Shown: positions 7,806 through 16,506 of the stretch, in pieces | How the letters are laid out: the number at the start of each line of letters is the position of its first letter | Numbering within the stretch: the first letter of the stretch is position 1 | From: DMER64 sp964600385 | Lineage (GTDB): Bacteria; Bacteroidota; Bacteroidia; Bacteroidales; UBA932 | Reading direction: 5' to 3' | Length of the DNA stretch: 64,000 nucleotides | Assembly (NCBI GenBank): GCA_964600385.1 | Contig: CAZRJC010000008.1 | Location: forward strand, 23,010-87,009 | Notes under the pieces: model-generated | What the model was told of the DNA's origin: nothing | The model's database searches: none | The model's input: only the letters and a program-made list of their open reading frames with translations | Translations under genes and position numbers: made by a program

Positions 7806-9254
7806 TTATTCAATATTCCTGAGCGTTTCCACCAGCAAATCCCAGAATTTCTGTACGGAAGGCACGTAACACCTTTCATCGGGTGAATGGGGAGAGCGCA
7901 GTGTCGGTCCAAACGAGATCATATCCCATGACGGATATATTCCGCCGAGGATGCCGCATTCCAGACCCGCGTGAATGGCTTTGACAGCCGCTTCTTTTCC
8001 ATACATTTCCTTATAAACCCTGAGCATGGTTTTCAGAATGGGAGAATCCATATTGGGCTTCCAACCCGGGTATGCTCCCGAGAAAGATGCTTTTGCCCCT
8101 GCGTTTTCAAAACAGCAGGACAAAGCCGTTCCCATATCTTCTTTTGCAGTATCAACAAGACTCCTGAGCAGGCAGTGAACGGTAATTCTGCCGTTCTTTG
8201 CACTCACGATAGCCAGGTTGGAAGACGTTTCCACCAGACCGGGCATAGATGCGCTCATGCCCCAAACTCCATTGGGTGCAGCATAGATGGCACGTATTGC
8301 CTTAAGTGTGATGCAGGCCGGTATCACCGCTTCGGGAGCATTGCACGGTTCAAGAGTCACCTCCAGGCCCGGGTCCACGCTGCCCAATTCGGTTTTTACA
8401 ACAGCTGCGACGCTTTCTATTTCTTTCTTCACCTCGTCATGCCGGTCTTTTGAAAAACAGATCACTGCCTCGGCCTCCCTGGGAATGGCATTCCGCAGGT
8501 TTCCACCTTCTACTGATGCTATGCGCACCATGTTCTTTTGGATAAGTGGCAGCAGGATCCGCATCATGATCTTGTTTGCGTTGCCTCTGCCCAGGTTGAT
8601 GTCCATTCCGGAATGGCCTCCTTTCAGGCCGGTCAGGTTAACACGCCAGGCCTGCATTCCGCCGGGAACCGGCTCGGGAGTGTACTCCATTTCAAAAGAG
8701 CCGTCTTCACCTCCGGCACAACCCACATACAATTCGCCTTCATCCTCGGAATCCATATTCAACAGTACCGAGCCTTCAAGCAAGCCGGATTGCAGGCCCC
8801 GGGCTCCGGTCATACCGGTTTCCTCGTCGGTTGTGATAAGCACTTCCACCGGCCCGTGTTTAAGATCCTTTGCCTCGAGAACGGCCATGGCAGCCGCAAT
8901 GCCCATCCCGTTATCGGCTCCCAGGGTGGTTCCGGTAGCATATACCCAGTCACCTTCTATCCGGGGCTTGATAGGATCTTTCTCAAAATCGTGAACCGTG
9001 GCATTGTTTTTCTGAGGGACCATATCCATGTGTGCCTGGAGAATAACGCCTTTCCTGTTTTCCATGCCGGGTGTGGCCGGTTTGCGGATAATCACGTTTC
9101 CGGTCTGGTCGGCAATGGTTTCCAGGCCCAGGCTCTTACCGTAGGATACGAGAAATGCACGTATTTTGTCTTCCTTTTTGGAAGGACGGGGTATTTGAGT
9201 AATAGAATAAAAATGCTTCCATACCCTTTCGGGTTTCAGATTTAAGATATCCAT
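7806..9254 (-). CDS. pepD: Aminoacyl-histidine dipeptidase / cytosol non-specific dipeptidase (M20 family)
   Basis: The 482-residue protein begins with the PepD signature L-N-L-K-P-E-R-V-W-K-H-F, then TQIPRPSKKE. It carries the M20 metal-site motifs: QAHMDMVPQKN (HxD), TTLGADNGMG (bridging Asp) and TTDEETGMTGARGL (catalytic Glu-Glu). The C-terminal HAGLECGI and SFGPTLRSPHSPDERCY segments complete the metal site. Length is usual for PepD. It hydrolyses dipeptides, Xaa-His in particular, in the cytoplasm. It follows the DUF4831 gene by 11 nt on the same strand and is probably the last gene of the acyltransferase-DUF4831-pepD unit. Confidence 0.94.
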   Translation of the reverse strand: MDILNLKPERVWKHFYSITQIPRPSKKEDKIRAFLVSYGKSLGLETIADQTGNVIIRKPATPGMENRKGVILQAHMDMVPQKNNATVHDFEKDPIKPRIEGDWVYATGTTLGADNGMGIAAAMAVLEAKDLKHGPVEVLITTDEETGMTGARGLQSGLLEGSVLLNMDSEDEGELYVGCAGGEDGSFEMEYTPEPVPGGMQAWRVNLTGLKGGHSGMDINLGRGNANKIMMRILLPLIQKNMVRIASVEGGNLRNAIPREAEAVICFSKDRHDEVKKEIESVAAVVKTELGSVDPGLEVTLEPCNAPEAVIPACITLKAIRAIYAAPNGVWGMSASMPGLVETSSNLAIVSAKNGRITVHCLLRSLVDTAKEDMGTALSCCFENAGAKASFSGAYPGWKPNMDSPILKTMLRVYKEMYGKEAAVKAIHAGLECGILGGIYPSWDMISFGPTLRSPHSPDERCYVPSVQKFWDLLVETLRNIE

Positions 9255-9265
9255 GACAATCTATT

Positions 9266-10315
9266 TTAGTTAATAATAAAATTCAACACCTGACCTTTCT
9301 GATAAACGGGAGTACGGGCCTGCAACAGTTCCTGCTGCCCGTCCAGAAGACGGAGTAACATAATGACGGGCTGACGGTAAAACACCCGGGTCCCCGATCT
9401 TGCAGCCTGTTCATTGGACCTGACTTGTGCAGGAGTGTTCCCCTCTATAAGCGACATGTCAAGCACAATAGGACGACCGCTTACATTTTCTGCCGGTAAA
9501 AGGCCTTCCTTGTCGGAAATACGGAAGACAATATATTTAGTCTTTTCGGCATCGGGAACTACATCTGCGGCCAGATGACTTTTCCCCGTTACGGTTACCC
9601 CAATGAAAAGTTTCATGTATTCTTCTTCCATCCGGCGCATTTCTTCAAGCGCCGAGCCCATGGCCTCGCCGGAAAAAATGGCATCGGTATCGCCGGTGAT
9701 TATGGCCTTCCTCTTATTGCGCAGTTCAAAGATTTTCCTGGCAGCTTCTTCGGCCCGTTCCTCCAGTGTTTTTTCCACCAGCTGACTCTGTTGCACCGGA
9801 ACGGGGGTAATGGTAGCGCCCTGCACCTGGGACCGGTATAGGGTCGTTTGTTCCTGTTTGATATTTGCAATAAGACCTGCATCGGTTACCTCCGCTTCAC
9901 CGGACAGGGCCGGAAAGCGCCATTTTGTCTGCGTTCCGTTACGGCTGTCGGCCAGCATCACCAGTCCCTGGGAGGTCAACTGCAGAAACCATGGAGAAAC
10001 ATTTTTTGAAGATACGTCCACTACATACATCTGATGAGGATCCGCCTCGAGCATGGGTGTCATTTCAATATGAGCCAACCGGTATGATGTCGTATTCTCC
10101 TGGGGGACATCTATACCCAGAAACTTTCTCGCATACCGGGCATAAGGGCCGGCAGTAAATTGAGTATACTGTGCCTGGGCAACTATACGTACGCAGGTTC
10201 TGGGAAGGGAATATACCACGGCTCCCTGAGGGATCTCCTGCATATCGGCAACCTGCTGCGCCCGGGCAGGCATCCAGAGGCTGAGTGTTAATAATAGAAT
10301 AATCAGTTTTTTCAT
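9266..10315 (-). CDS. Secreted DUF4831 family protein
   Basis: I start at the ATG giving MKKLIILLLTLSLWMPARAQ, a good type I signal peptide. The open frame extends 46 codons further upstream but only through the end of the acyltransferase gene. The 349-residue product resembles the DUF4831 family of Bacteroidota secreted proteins: a PQGAVVYSLPRT strand near the N-terminus, repeated beta segments, and a KTLEERAEEAARKIFELRNKRKAIITGD helix about two thirds along. Function unknown. It sits 4 nt after the acyltransferase stop and 11 nt before pepD. Confidence 0.78.
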   Translation of the reverse strand: MKKLIILLLTLSLWMPARAQQVADMQEIPQGAVVYSLPRTCVRIVAQAQYTQFTAGPYARYARKFLGIDVPQENTTSYRLAHIEMTPMLEADPHQMYVVDVSSKNVSPWFLQLTSQGLVMLADSRNGTQTKWRFPALSGEAEVTDAGLIANIKQEQTTLYRSQVQGATITPVPVQQSQLVEKTLEERAEEAARKIFELRNKRKAIITGDTDAIFSGEAMGSALEEMRRMEEEYMKLFIGVTVTGKSHLAADVVPDAEKTKYIVFRISDKEGLLPAENVSGRPIVLDMSLIEGNTPAQVRSNEQAARSGTRVFYRQPVIMLLRLLDGQQELLQARTPVYQKGQVLNFIIN

Positions 10316-10319
10316 GCGA

Positions 10320-11237
10320 TTAATATTTTTTATCTGGTCGTCTTTTCCACCTCTTATGGCTCCATAACCATAAAGGAGGATTACGCTGAATGTCTTTTTC
10401 CAGTAAAGAGGCATATTTGAGCGAAACAAATTCTTCAGGTGCCAGTGAGGCATCGCCGCATAGAGGTGTCAGGTGAAACTCGTAATAACCGCGACCTACA
10501 GGTTGCATGGCACCATAGAACACTGCAAATCCGTAATGCCTGGCCAGAATGGCCGGACCTTCAATCAGATAAGAGGGCTGATGAAGAAAAACAGCCGAAT
10601 GGTGCTTGCCCCGCGGGCCGGGACACTGATCGGCAATCATTAAATACAGAAAAGGTTTATCCAGGTGAGTCCCAAAGTGCCTGACAAGCTGCCGGCTTTC
10701 AATTATATGCCAGCCCGAAGGATATTTGTTCCGCAAAACATACATGAGTTTGTTAAAAGACCTGGAATTTATCTTCTGGTATGCAATCCCTGCCTGTCTG
10801 AGAGGATATCCTCCAACGGGACCGAATCCCGGGCACGTAAAGGCGCGCAGAAATTCCCAGTTCCCGTAATGACCCAGCAGGACAATGGCACTCTTACCTT
10901 TCGCGTAAACTTCTTCCAGCATTTTGGCATCGGGGAAACTGAATCTTTTCAGAACCTGCTTTTCAGAGGCGCTGAATAACCATATCATTTCGGCACAAAG
11001 ATGTCCGAGGTGAGCGTAGTATTCAGAACAGATCTGCCGTATTTCGTGGTATTGCTTTTCAGGGAATGAACGTGCCAGATTGGTCAGGATCACCGTTCTG
11101 CGATAGCCAAAAAGCTTCATGGGCCATACAAACAGAACTCCTGCAAGGATATAAAGAACGTTCAGCGGAAGCAGGCTTATCAGGTACAGCAGCAAGTAAA
11201 TGAATACAAATACAATCTGCGAAAATATGGCCTTCAT
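10320..11237 (-). CDS. Lysophospholipid/lipid A acyltransferase (LpxL/HtrB-like)
   Basis: A 305-residue membrane-associated acyltransferase. An N-terminal hydrophobic anchor (about 6-40) is followed by YRRTVILTNLARSFPEK, typical of the lipid A acyltransferase family. The catalytic motif LLGHYGNWE has His123 and Glu128 in the HX4D/E pattern. It probably adds a secondary acyl chain to lipid A or a related lipid at the inner membrane; the exact substrate cannot be read from sequence. The ATG at 11237 is preferred over a TTG two codons earlier. A TAACTTTG box lies 7 nt upstream, mirrored by a box for the POT transporter. Confidence 0.87.
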   Translation of the reverse strand: MKAIFSQIVFVFIYLLLYLISLLPLNVLYILAGVLFVWPMKLFGYRRTVILTNLARSFPEKQYHEIRQICSEYYAHLGHLCAEMIWLFSASEKQVLKRFSFPDAKMLEEVYAKGKSAIVLLGHYGNWEFLRAFTCPGFGPVGGYPLRQAGIAYQKINSRSFNKLMYVLRNKYPSGWHIIESRQLVRHFGTHLDKPFLYLMIADQCPGPRGKHHSAVFLHQPSYLIEGPAILARHYGFAVFYGAMQPVGRGYYEFHLTPLCGDASLAPEEFVSLKYASLLEKDIQRNPPLWLWSHKRWKRRPDKKY

Positions 11238-11244
11238 AGTCAAG

Positions 11245-11272
11245 CAAAGTTATCAAAATTATTGTACTTTTG
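11245..11272. promoter_or_regulatory. Divergent promoter: acyltransferase (-) / POT transporter (+)
   Basis: Two mirrored -7 boxes: TAACTTTG on the minus strand (11245-11252) and TACTTTTG on the plus strand (11265-11272), 12 nt apart. The first lies 7 nt before the acyltransferase ATG, the second 29 nt before the transporter ATG. No clear -33 element is seen for either. Confidence 0.6.
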
Positions 11273-11301
11273 CCCGATATAAACTAAAAAACCTATCCAT
11301 T

Positions 11302-12834
11302 ATGTTTAAAGGACAACCCAAAGGATTGATTGCTGCCGCGTTAGCCAATATGGGCGAACGCTTTGGTTTTTATACCATGATGGCAATCCTCTCTCTCTTT
11401 CTGTCGGCAAAATTTGGACTGGACGAGACCAAAACCGGCCTTATCTATTCTATTTTTTACGCACTGATCTACGTCTTGGCCCTGGTCGGAGGATTAATTG
11501 CAGACAGAACCAAGAATTACAAAGGCACCATTCTTACCGGTCTGGTTATGATGGCTGTCGGATACCTTGCCATTGGTATTCCCACTCCTACCCCTGTTCC
11601 CAATCTGGCCCTCTATTTGACAATCACCTGTTTCGGACTGCTGATCATAGCTTTGGGAAACGGTTTGTTCAAAGGGAACCTGCAGGCAGTCGTCGGACAG
11701 CTGTATGACAATCCTCAATACGCCGCAAAACGTGATACCGGATTCCAGATCTTTTACATGTTCATAAACATTGGCGGATTCTTTGCTCCGTTCTTTGCCA
11801 TTGGTGTCAGAAACTGGTGGCTTCAGTCACACGATCTGATGTACAATTCGGAACTCCCCGCTCTTTGCCACGGTTTCCGTGCCGGTTCATTATCCGAACA
11901 GGCCATGACCAAATTCCAGGCAGCTGCCGATATGGCGTCCGGAACTCCGGTCAGTGACCTTGCTTCATTTGCAGACAACTATCTGAATGTATTCAACACC
12001 GGATTCCACTACGCATTTTTTGTAGCCATCGTGGCTATGGTTATTTCTCTGGTTATTTTCCTGTACACTAAAAACAGACTACCCGATCCCAACCAGAAAA
12101 CAGCTGCCGCACAAGGAGACAAGACTGTTACCAAAATGGAAGTCAAGGAAATCAAACAACGCCTTTATGCACTTTTTGCCGTATTTGCCGTTGTTATTTT
12201 CTTCTGGTTCTCGTTCCATCAGAACGGGCTTACGCTTACTTTCTTTGCCAGGGATTATACAGATTTGAGTATGATAAATATTGACCTTGGTTTCACAAAG
12301 ATTGTTGGTGCAGAAATATTCCAATCCATTAATCCGCTCTTTGTTGTGATACTTACGCCTATAATAATGGCTCTGTTCGGATGGTTGCATAATAAGGGCA
12401 AAGAACCTTCTACCCCAAGGAAAATAGCTATCGGGATGGGAATTGCCGCCCTGGCTTATGTTGTCATGTCTGTTGCCTCCAACGCACTTCCTCCTTTCAA
12501 GGAAGTAACCGCTGCCGGAGGCCTTGATCAGGCTCAGAAAATGACACCATTCCTGCTAATTGGTGTTTACTTTATTCTGACTACCGCAGAATTGTTTATC
12601 AGCCCGCTGGGTCTTTCTTTTGTTTCAAAAGTAGCCCCGCCTCACATGCAGGGAATCATGCAGGGTTGCTGGCTCGGAGCCACTGCCGTTGGCAATCAGC
12701 TGTTGTTCCTGGGTGGTCTGATGTATAAGAACATACCCATTTGGGCAACCTGGGGTGTATTTGTATTGGCCTGCCTCATTTCCATGTTTACCATGCTGGC
12801 AATGGTCAAATGGCTGGAACGCGTAGCAAAATAA
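11302..12834 (+). CDS. POT/PTR2-family proton-coupled oligopeptide transporter
   Basis: A 510-residue inner-membrane protein with about 12-14 hydrophobic helices. The N-terminal LANMGERFGFYTMMAILSLFLS matches the PTR2 signature (GERFxxYxxxxIL), and FYMFINIGGFFAPFF matches the second POT motif (FYxxINxGS). These carriers import di- and tripeptides with protons, although some POT members take other substrates. I chose the ATG after the promoter; the frame is open for 34 more codons upstream but these overlap the promoter and the divergent gene. The EamA gene follows after 4 nt. Confidence 0.87.
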   Translation: MFKGQPKGLIAAALANMGERFGFYTMMAILSLFLSAKFGLDETKTGLIYSIFYALIYVLALVGGLIADRTKNYKGTILTGLVMMAVGYLAIGIPTPTPVPNLALYLTITCFGLLIIALGNGLFKGNLQAVVGQLYDNPQYAAKRDTGFQIFYMFINIGGFFAPFFAIGVRNWWLQSHDLMYNSELPALCHGFRAGSLSEQAMTKFQAAADMASGTPVSDLASFADNYLNVFNTGFHYAFFVAIVAMVISLVIFLYTKNRLPDPNQKTAAAQGDKTVTKMEVKEIKQRLYALFAVFAVVIFFWFSFHQNGLTLTFFARDYTDLSMINIDLGFTKIVGAEIFQSINPLFVVILTPIIMALFGWLHNKGKEPSTPRKIAIGMGIAALAYVVMSVASNALPPFKEVTAAGGLDQAQKMTPFLLIGVYFILTTAELFISPLGLSFVSKVAPPHMQGIMQGCWLGATAVGNQLLFLGGLMYKNIPIWATWGVFVLACLISMFTMLAMVKWLERVAK

Positions 12835-12838
12835 CATC

Positions 12839-13771
12839 TTGCGCCTGAACAGATCCGCCGGTCTTTATGCTGCCATAGCCATCATTTGCTGGTCAACGGT
12901 AGCCACCGCCTTTAAATGGGCGCTTGCAGGAATGACCCCTGCCCGGCTGTTGTTCATTTCCACCCTTACTGCCGTACTTGCGTTATTCCTCCTGCTTCGT
13001 GCAGGAGGAAAGCGCAGGTTTTTTTCATCTGTCACTTCACGGGACTGGAAAAGAGCGGCTATTCTTGGTTTCATAAACCCATTCCTGTATTACCTGATAC
13101 TATTCCAGGCATATAGCATATTGCCCGCCCAGGTGGCCCAGGCTTTAAACATGATCTGGCCACTCATTCTGGTGCTTCTTTCCATCCCCATACTGGGTCA
13201 GAAAATCCGTTGGTTCAGCATCGTAGCTATGCTTATCAGTTTCTCGGGCGCTCTTCTGATTGCTACTCAGGGAACCTTTTTTTCGGAACAGGGCGTTCAG
13301 ATAAAAAATCCTTTCGGAGTGATTCTTGCAGCCTCAAGCGCTTTTCTATGGGCTCTGTATTTTTTGCTGAACATGAAAAACAACCTGCCGGACGATCTTT
13401 CTCTGTTTCTTAATTTTTTATTTGCCGGCATATATATATCCCTTTTCGAGGTCATTTCATGGCTTGTTGGAGGATCGGCCTTCAATGGTGCCGGATTGGA
13501 ACCCGGACTAAAAAGCACTCTTTCGGCAGTGTATGTAGGTCTTTTTGAAATGGCCATTCCTTTCGTCATCTGGCTCAAGGCTTTGAAACTGGCAAGAAAT
13601 ACGGCTGTTGTGAGTTCACTCATTTATATATTTCCTTTCCTTTCCCTGCTCCTCATTCATTTTATCCTTGGAGAACCGGTTTATCCGACCACTCTTTGGG
13701 GACTTATTCTCATTGTTGGAGGAGTATTGCTTTCAAGAATAAAAGAGAAAAACCCTAAAAGCACAATGTAA
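12839..13771 (+). CDS. EamA (DMT superfamily) transporter
   Basis: A 310-residue protein with ten predicted hydrophobic helices in two EamA repeats (about 7-150 and 160-305). The repeats are marked by CWSTVATAFKWAL near the start and LWGLILIVGGVLLS at the end. The family exports amino acids or other metabolites; the substrate cannot be told. The start must be the TTG 4 nt after the POT stop, because the first helix begins at residue 7 and the next ATG would delete it. Likely co-transcribed with the POT transporter. Its 3' end overlaps the sensor-kinase gene by 17 nt. Confidence 0.85.
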   Translation: MRLNRSAGLYAAIAIICWSTVATAFKWALAGMTPARLLFISTLTAVLALFLLLRAGGKRRFFSSVTSRDWKRAAILGFINPFLYYLILFQAYSILPAQVAQALNMIWPLILVLLSIPILGQKIRWFSIVAMLISFSGALLIATQGTFFSEQGVQIKNPFGVILAASSAFLWALYFLLNMKNNLPDDLSLFLNFLFAGIYISLFEVISWLVGGSAFNGAGLEPGLKSTLSAVYVGLFEMAIPFVIWLKALKLARNTAVVSSLIYIFPFLSLLLIHFILGEPVYPTTLWGLILIVGGVLLSRIKEKNPKSTM

Positions 13772-15101
13772 AGGTAGTCCTGGCTGTTGTGTTGGAGGTG
13801 AGTTTAAGGGTGGCATTGTGCAGACGCATGATCTGACGTGAAAGACTCAGCCCTATGCCCGAACCGTTTTCTTTTGTGGTGAAGAAGGGCACGAACATAT
13901 TCTCTACTACCTCATAGGGAATTCCTCCGGCATTGTCCGACACCTCAATGAGAATCTCCTGTGCTTCATTCGTATAGGCATGCAGTGAAAGGAACGGCAC
14001 ATAATCTTCAACGGCAGGCCGGTTTCCGGCCAGTGAAAGTTCGATAGCCTGTAATGCGTTCTTAATAAGATTTGATACAACCTGCCCCAATAGATCTTCA
14101 TCGCCGTAAAGCAGCAATTCAGGATTATCTATAGTAACGGAAGTCCTGACAAGTTGGTTGACAGAGCCGTTAAGAGCCCTGATTCCAAGCTGGAGCTGAC
14201 GTTCAAGAAAAGGTTTGATATAGAACGGATGTTTACTGGGCATGGGAATACGGGCCAGCCGCCGGTAGGTATCTACAAAAGAAATAAGACTTCTTGCAGT
14301 TGTCCTGATGACTTCAAGACCCTGGCTGATCTCTTCATTACCACCTTCATTAATGCTTATAAGCGTTTCACTTAAGGATGTAATGGGAGTTATCGAGTTC
14401 ATAATCTCATGTGTAAGCACGCGTATGAGCCGGCTCCACGACTCAACTTCTTTTTCATCCAGCGAGGAATTGATGTCATTGGCGGCAATAATGCGAAGCT
14501 TACGGTCTCCGGCTATGAACGAAGAAACGGAAATCGCAAGCGTTACGGTTCCCCTTTCATTGGTAAAAGATTGCTGGAATCGGGACCCCGGTTGGGCATT
14601 ATGAAATGCATCAACAAGTTCCCTGTCAATGACCCTTAGCTGATCTACATGTGTGAATGTGGACAAACCAAGTAAATGCAGCGCGTGGTTGTTTGTCTGG
14701 TAAACCATGCCTCTTTCGTCGAGCACAATAATGGCTGTGTCTACACAGTTCATGATAAGCTCGTAATATTTTTCACGTTCAATGGCATCTATCTTTGCCT
14801 TCCCCAGAATTTCCTTAATCCTGTTCAAAGAGGCATTAAGCATCCGGTCTGAATTATTTTTATAATCTTCTCTGAAACGGAAAGTAAAATCATTATTTTC
14901 CAATGCATTGAACATAAAAGCCGTTTTTCTGCGGGCACTCAGAAAGAGCTTGAAGGCAAAAGAGAACAGCATGATCAGAATGAACCCTGCCAGAAAAGCA
15001 AAAACATATTTTTCCGATAGAGCCAGCCACGTGAGCACACCGGCATCAGCCGTAAGAAGAATTACAGTGATAATAAAAGAGGTCGTTTCACCACGTTTCA
15101 T
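13755..15101 (-). CDS. NtrY-like sensor histidine kinase
   Basis: A 448-residue kinase with two N-terminal membrane helices (about 8-28 and 31-52), a HAMP-like linker, and a PAS domain (about 110-215; IIVLDERGMVYQTNNHALHLLG). The HisKA H-box is RVLTHEIMNSITPI, and the ATPase domain has LIKNALQA (N), DNAGGIP (G1), FFTTK (F) and GSGIGLSLS (G2). It resembles NtrY-type kinases, without a large periplasmic sensor. It follows the sigma-54 regulator gene by 12 nt and should phosphorylate it. The signal is unknown; a divergent amino-acid transporter next to the pair suggests nitrogen or amino-acid status, which is inference. Confidence 0.88.
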   Translation of the reverse strand: MKRGETTSFIITVILLTADAGVLTWLALSEKYVFAFLAGFILIMLFSFAFKLFLSARRKTAFMFNALENNDFTFRFREDYKNNSDRMLNASLNRIKEILGKAKIDAIEREKYYELIMNCVDTAIIVLDERGMVYQTNNHALHLLGLSTFTHVDQLRVIDRELVDAFHNAQPGSRFQQSFTNERGTVTLAISVSSFIAGDRKLRIIAANDINSSLDEKEVESWSRLIRVLTHEIMNSITPITSLSETLISINEGGNEEISQGLEVIRTTARSLISFVDTYRRLARIPMPSKHPFYIKPFLERQLQLGIRALNGSVNQLVRTSVTIDNPELLLYGDEDLLGQVVSNLIKNALQAIELSLAGNRPAVEDYVPFLSLHAYTNEAQEILIEVSDNAGGIPYEVVENMFVPFFTTKENGSGIGLSLSRQIMRLHNATLKLTSNTTARTTFTLCF

Positions 15102-15113
15102 AGACCCGGGGTA

Positions 15114-16469
15114 TTAAAGGCCGTATTTCCTGAGTTTGTTGTATAATGTCTGACGGGTAATTCCCAACTGTCCCGCCACGGCAGACATGTTTCCCCTGTG
15201 AAGTTCAAGCGCCTGCCGTATCAACTCGCATTCCATCTGCTCCAGCGTCTGTTGGCCGGCAGGGGAAGCAGGCCGGTTATTCCCTGTCCCGAGAGAAGAC
15301 ATATCGGGTTCATCCGATTCAGCCATAATAACGGCTTTCTCAATGGTGTGCTGTAATTCACGTATATTCCCGGGCCAGGAGTAGTCCTTGAGATACGAAG
15401 CGGCAGTTGGTGAAAAATGCATATTGCCTTTGTGATACCTGGCTGCATATTGTTCAAGAAACCTTTCTGCCAGCGGGACAATATCTTCTTTGCGTTCACA
15501 CAGAGGAGGCAATTCAAGATGAATTGTGTTTATACGATATAGCAGATCTTCCCTGAATGTGCCCTGTCTGACCATTTCATTCAGATCACGGTTTGTGGCG
15601 CATATAAGACGGAAATCTGTCTTTATGGGCATATTGCCTCCCACCCTTACTACCTGATATGTCTGCAGGACAGTCAGCAGCTTCGATTGCAAATGCAGGG
15701 GGAGATTGCCTATTTCGTCAAGAAACAGTGTGCCTTTGTGAGCTACCTCAAATTTACCGGCACGATCTGCTTTGGCATCTGTAAAAGATCCCTTAACATG
15801 ACCGAACAATTCGCTCTCGAACAATGTTTCGGTTATGGCCCCCATATCTACCGGCACCATGATCTCCTGGCTTCTTGAACTCCTGCGGTGGATTTCCATC
15901 GCCAGCAGTTCCTTGCCAGTGCCGTTCTGCCCGGTAATAAGGATGTTTGCATCGGTCCCGGCAACCTTATTCACAGCATCTTCCAGTCTTTTCATTACCA
16001 CTGACTGACCCCAGTACATTTTTGGGCCGCCGTTCACGAGTTCTCTTTTGATCTCCTTAAGCTGCCGCATCTCCTTACGCGTGTTCCTGAGGTTATATGC
16101 ATTCTGCACAGAGGCCACGAGTTTTTCGTTGTTCCAGGGTTTTACCACAAAATCGGCAGCACCTTCTTTTATACCTTTCACAGCCAGATCAATATCGCCG
16201 TATGCCGTAAAGAGGACCACCTGGATTGTCGGGTCAGTCTCCTTTATCCGGGCAAGCCAGTATATACCTTCATTACCCGAGTTGATTCCCGATGTAAAAT
16301 TCATGTCCAGCAACACCACATCCACCTGATTTTCACGTAATGTATTATGAATCTGATTGGGAGAGGAAATGGTCAGTACTTTGGCAAAATACCTGGCAAG
16401 TAACATCGATACTGCTGTTAATATACCTTTGTTGTCGTCAACAACAAGAATTACACCTTCTTTCGCCAT
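15114..16469 (-). CDS. NtrC/NtrX-family sigma-54-dependent response regulator
   Basis: 451 residues in three parts. A receiver domain (about 5-122) has acidic Asp11/Asp12, phospho-acceptor Asp55 and Lys110. An AAA+ sigma-54 activation domain (about 150-385) has Walker A GQNGTGKE (180-187) and Walker B LFLDE (248-252). A Fis-type helix-turn-helix lies at the C-terminus (MSAVAGQLGITRQTLYNKL). The sigma-54 contact loop reads GSFTDA (227-232) where the classical motif is GAFTGA. First gene of a two-gene unit with the kinase. A TATCTTTG box ends 4 nt before the ATG, so the mRNA may be leaderless. I saw no good -24/-12 target site in the window. Confidence 0.92.
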   Translation of the reverse strand: MAKEGVILVVDDNKGILTAVSMLLARYFAKVLTISSPNQIHNTLRENQVDVVLLDMNFTSGINSGNEGIYWLARIKETDPTIQVVLFTAYGDIDLAVKGIKEGAADFVVKPWNNEKLVASVQNAYNLRNTRKEMRQLKEIKRELVNGGPKMYWGQSVVMKRLEDAVNKVAGTDANILITGQNGTGKELLAMEIHRRSSRSQEIMVPVDMGAITETLFESELFGHVKGSFTDAKADRAGKFEVAHKGTLFLDEIGNLPLHLQSKLLTVLQTYQVVRVGGNMPIKTDFRLICATNRDLNEMVRQGTFREDLLYRINTIHLELPPLCERKEDIVPLAERFLEQYAARYHKGNMHFSPTAASYLKDYSWPGNIRELQHTIEKAVIMAESDEPDMSSLGTGNNRPASPAGQQTLEQMECELIRQALELHRGNMSAVAGQLGITRQTLYNKLRKYGL

Positions 16470-16473
16470 AGTG

Positions 16474-16502
16474 CAAAGATATCGTATTTTCTTATAAATT
16501 TG
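16474..16502. promoter_or_regulatory. Divergent promoter: response regulator (-) / ABC transporter (+)
   Basis: Mirrored -7 boxes TATCTTTG (minus, 16474-16481) and TAAATTTG (plus, 16495-16502), 13 nt apart, in a 37-nt intergenic region. Each box ends 4 nt from its start codon. Confidence 0.65.
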
Positions 16503-16506
16503 AAGT

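Noticed and set aside
10316..10453. Extended N-terminus of the DUF4831 protein
   Set aside because: It lies wholly inside the acyltransferase gene, and the internal ATG gives a clean signal peptide.
11200..11301. Longer start for the POT transporter at 11200
   Set aside because: The 34 added codons cross the divergent promoter and the acyltransferase start; the PTR2 signature fits the ATG at 11302.
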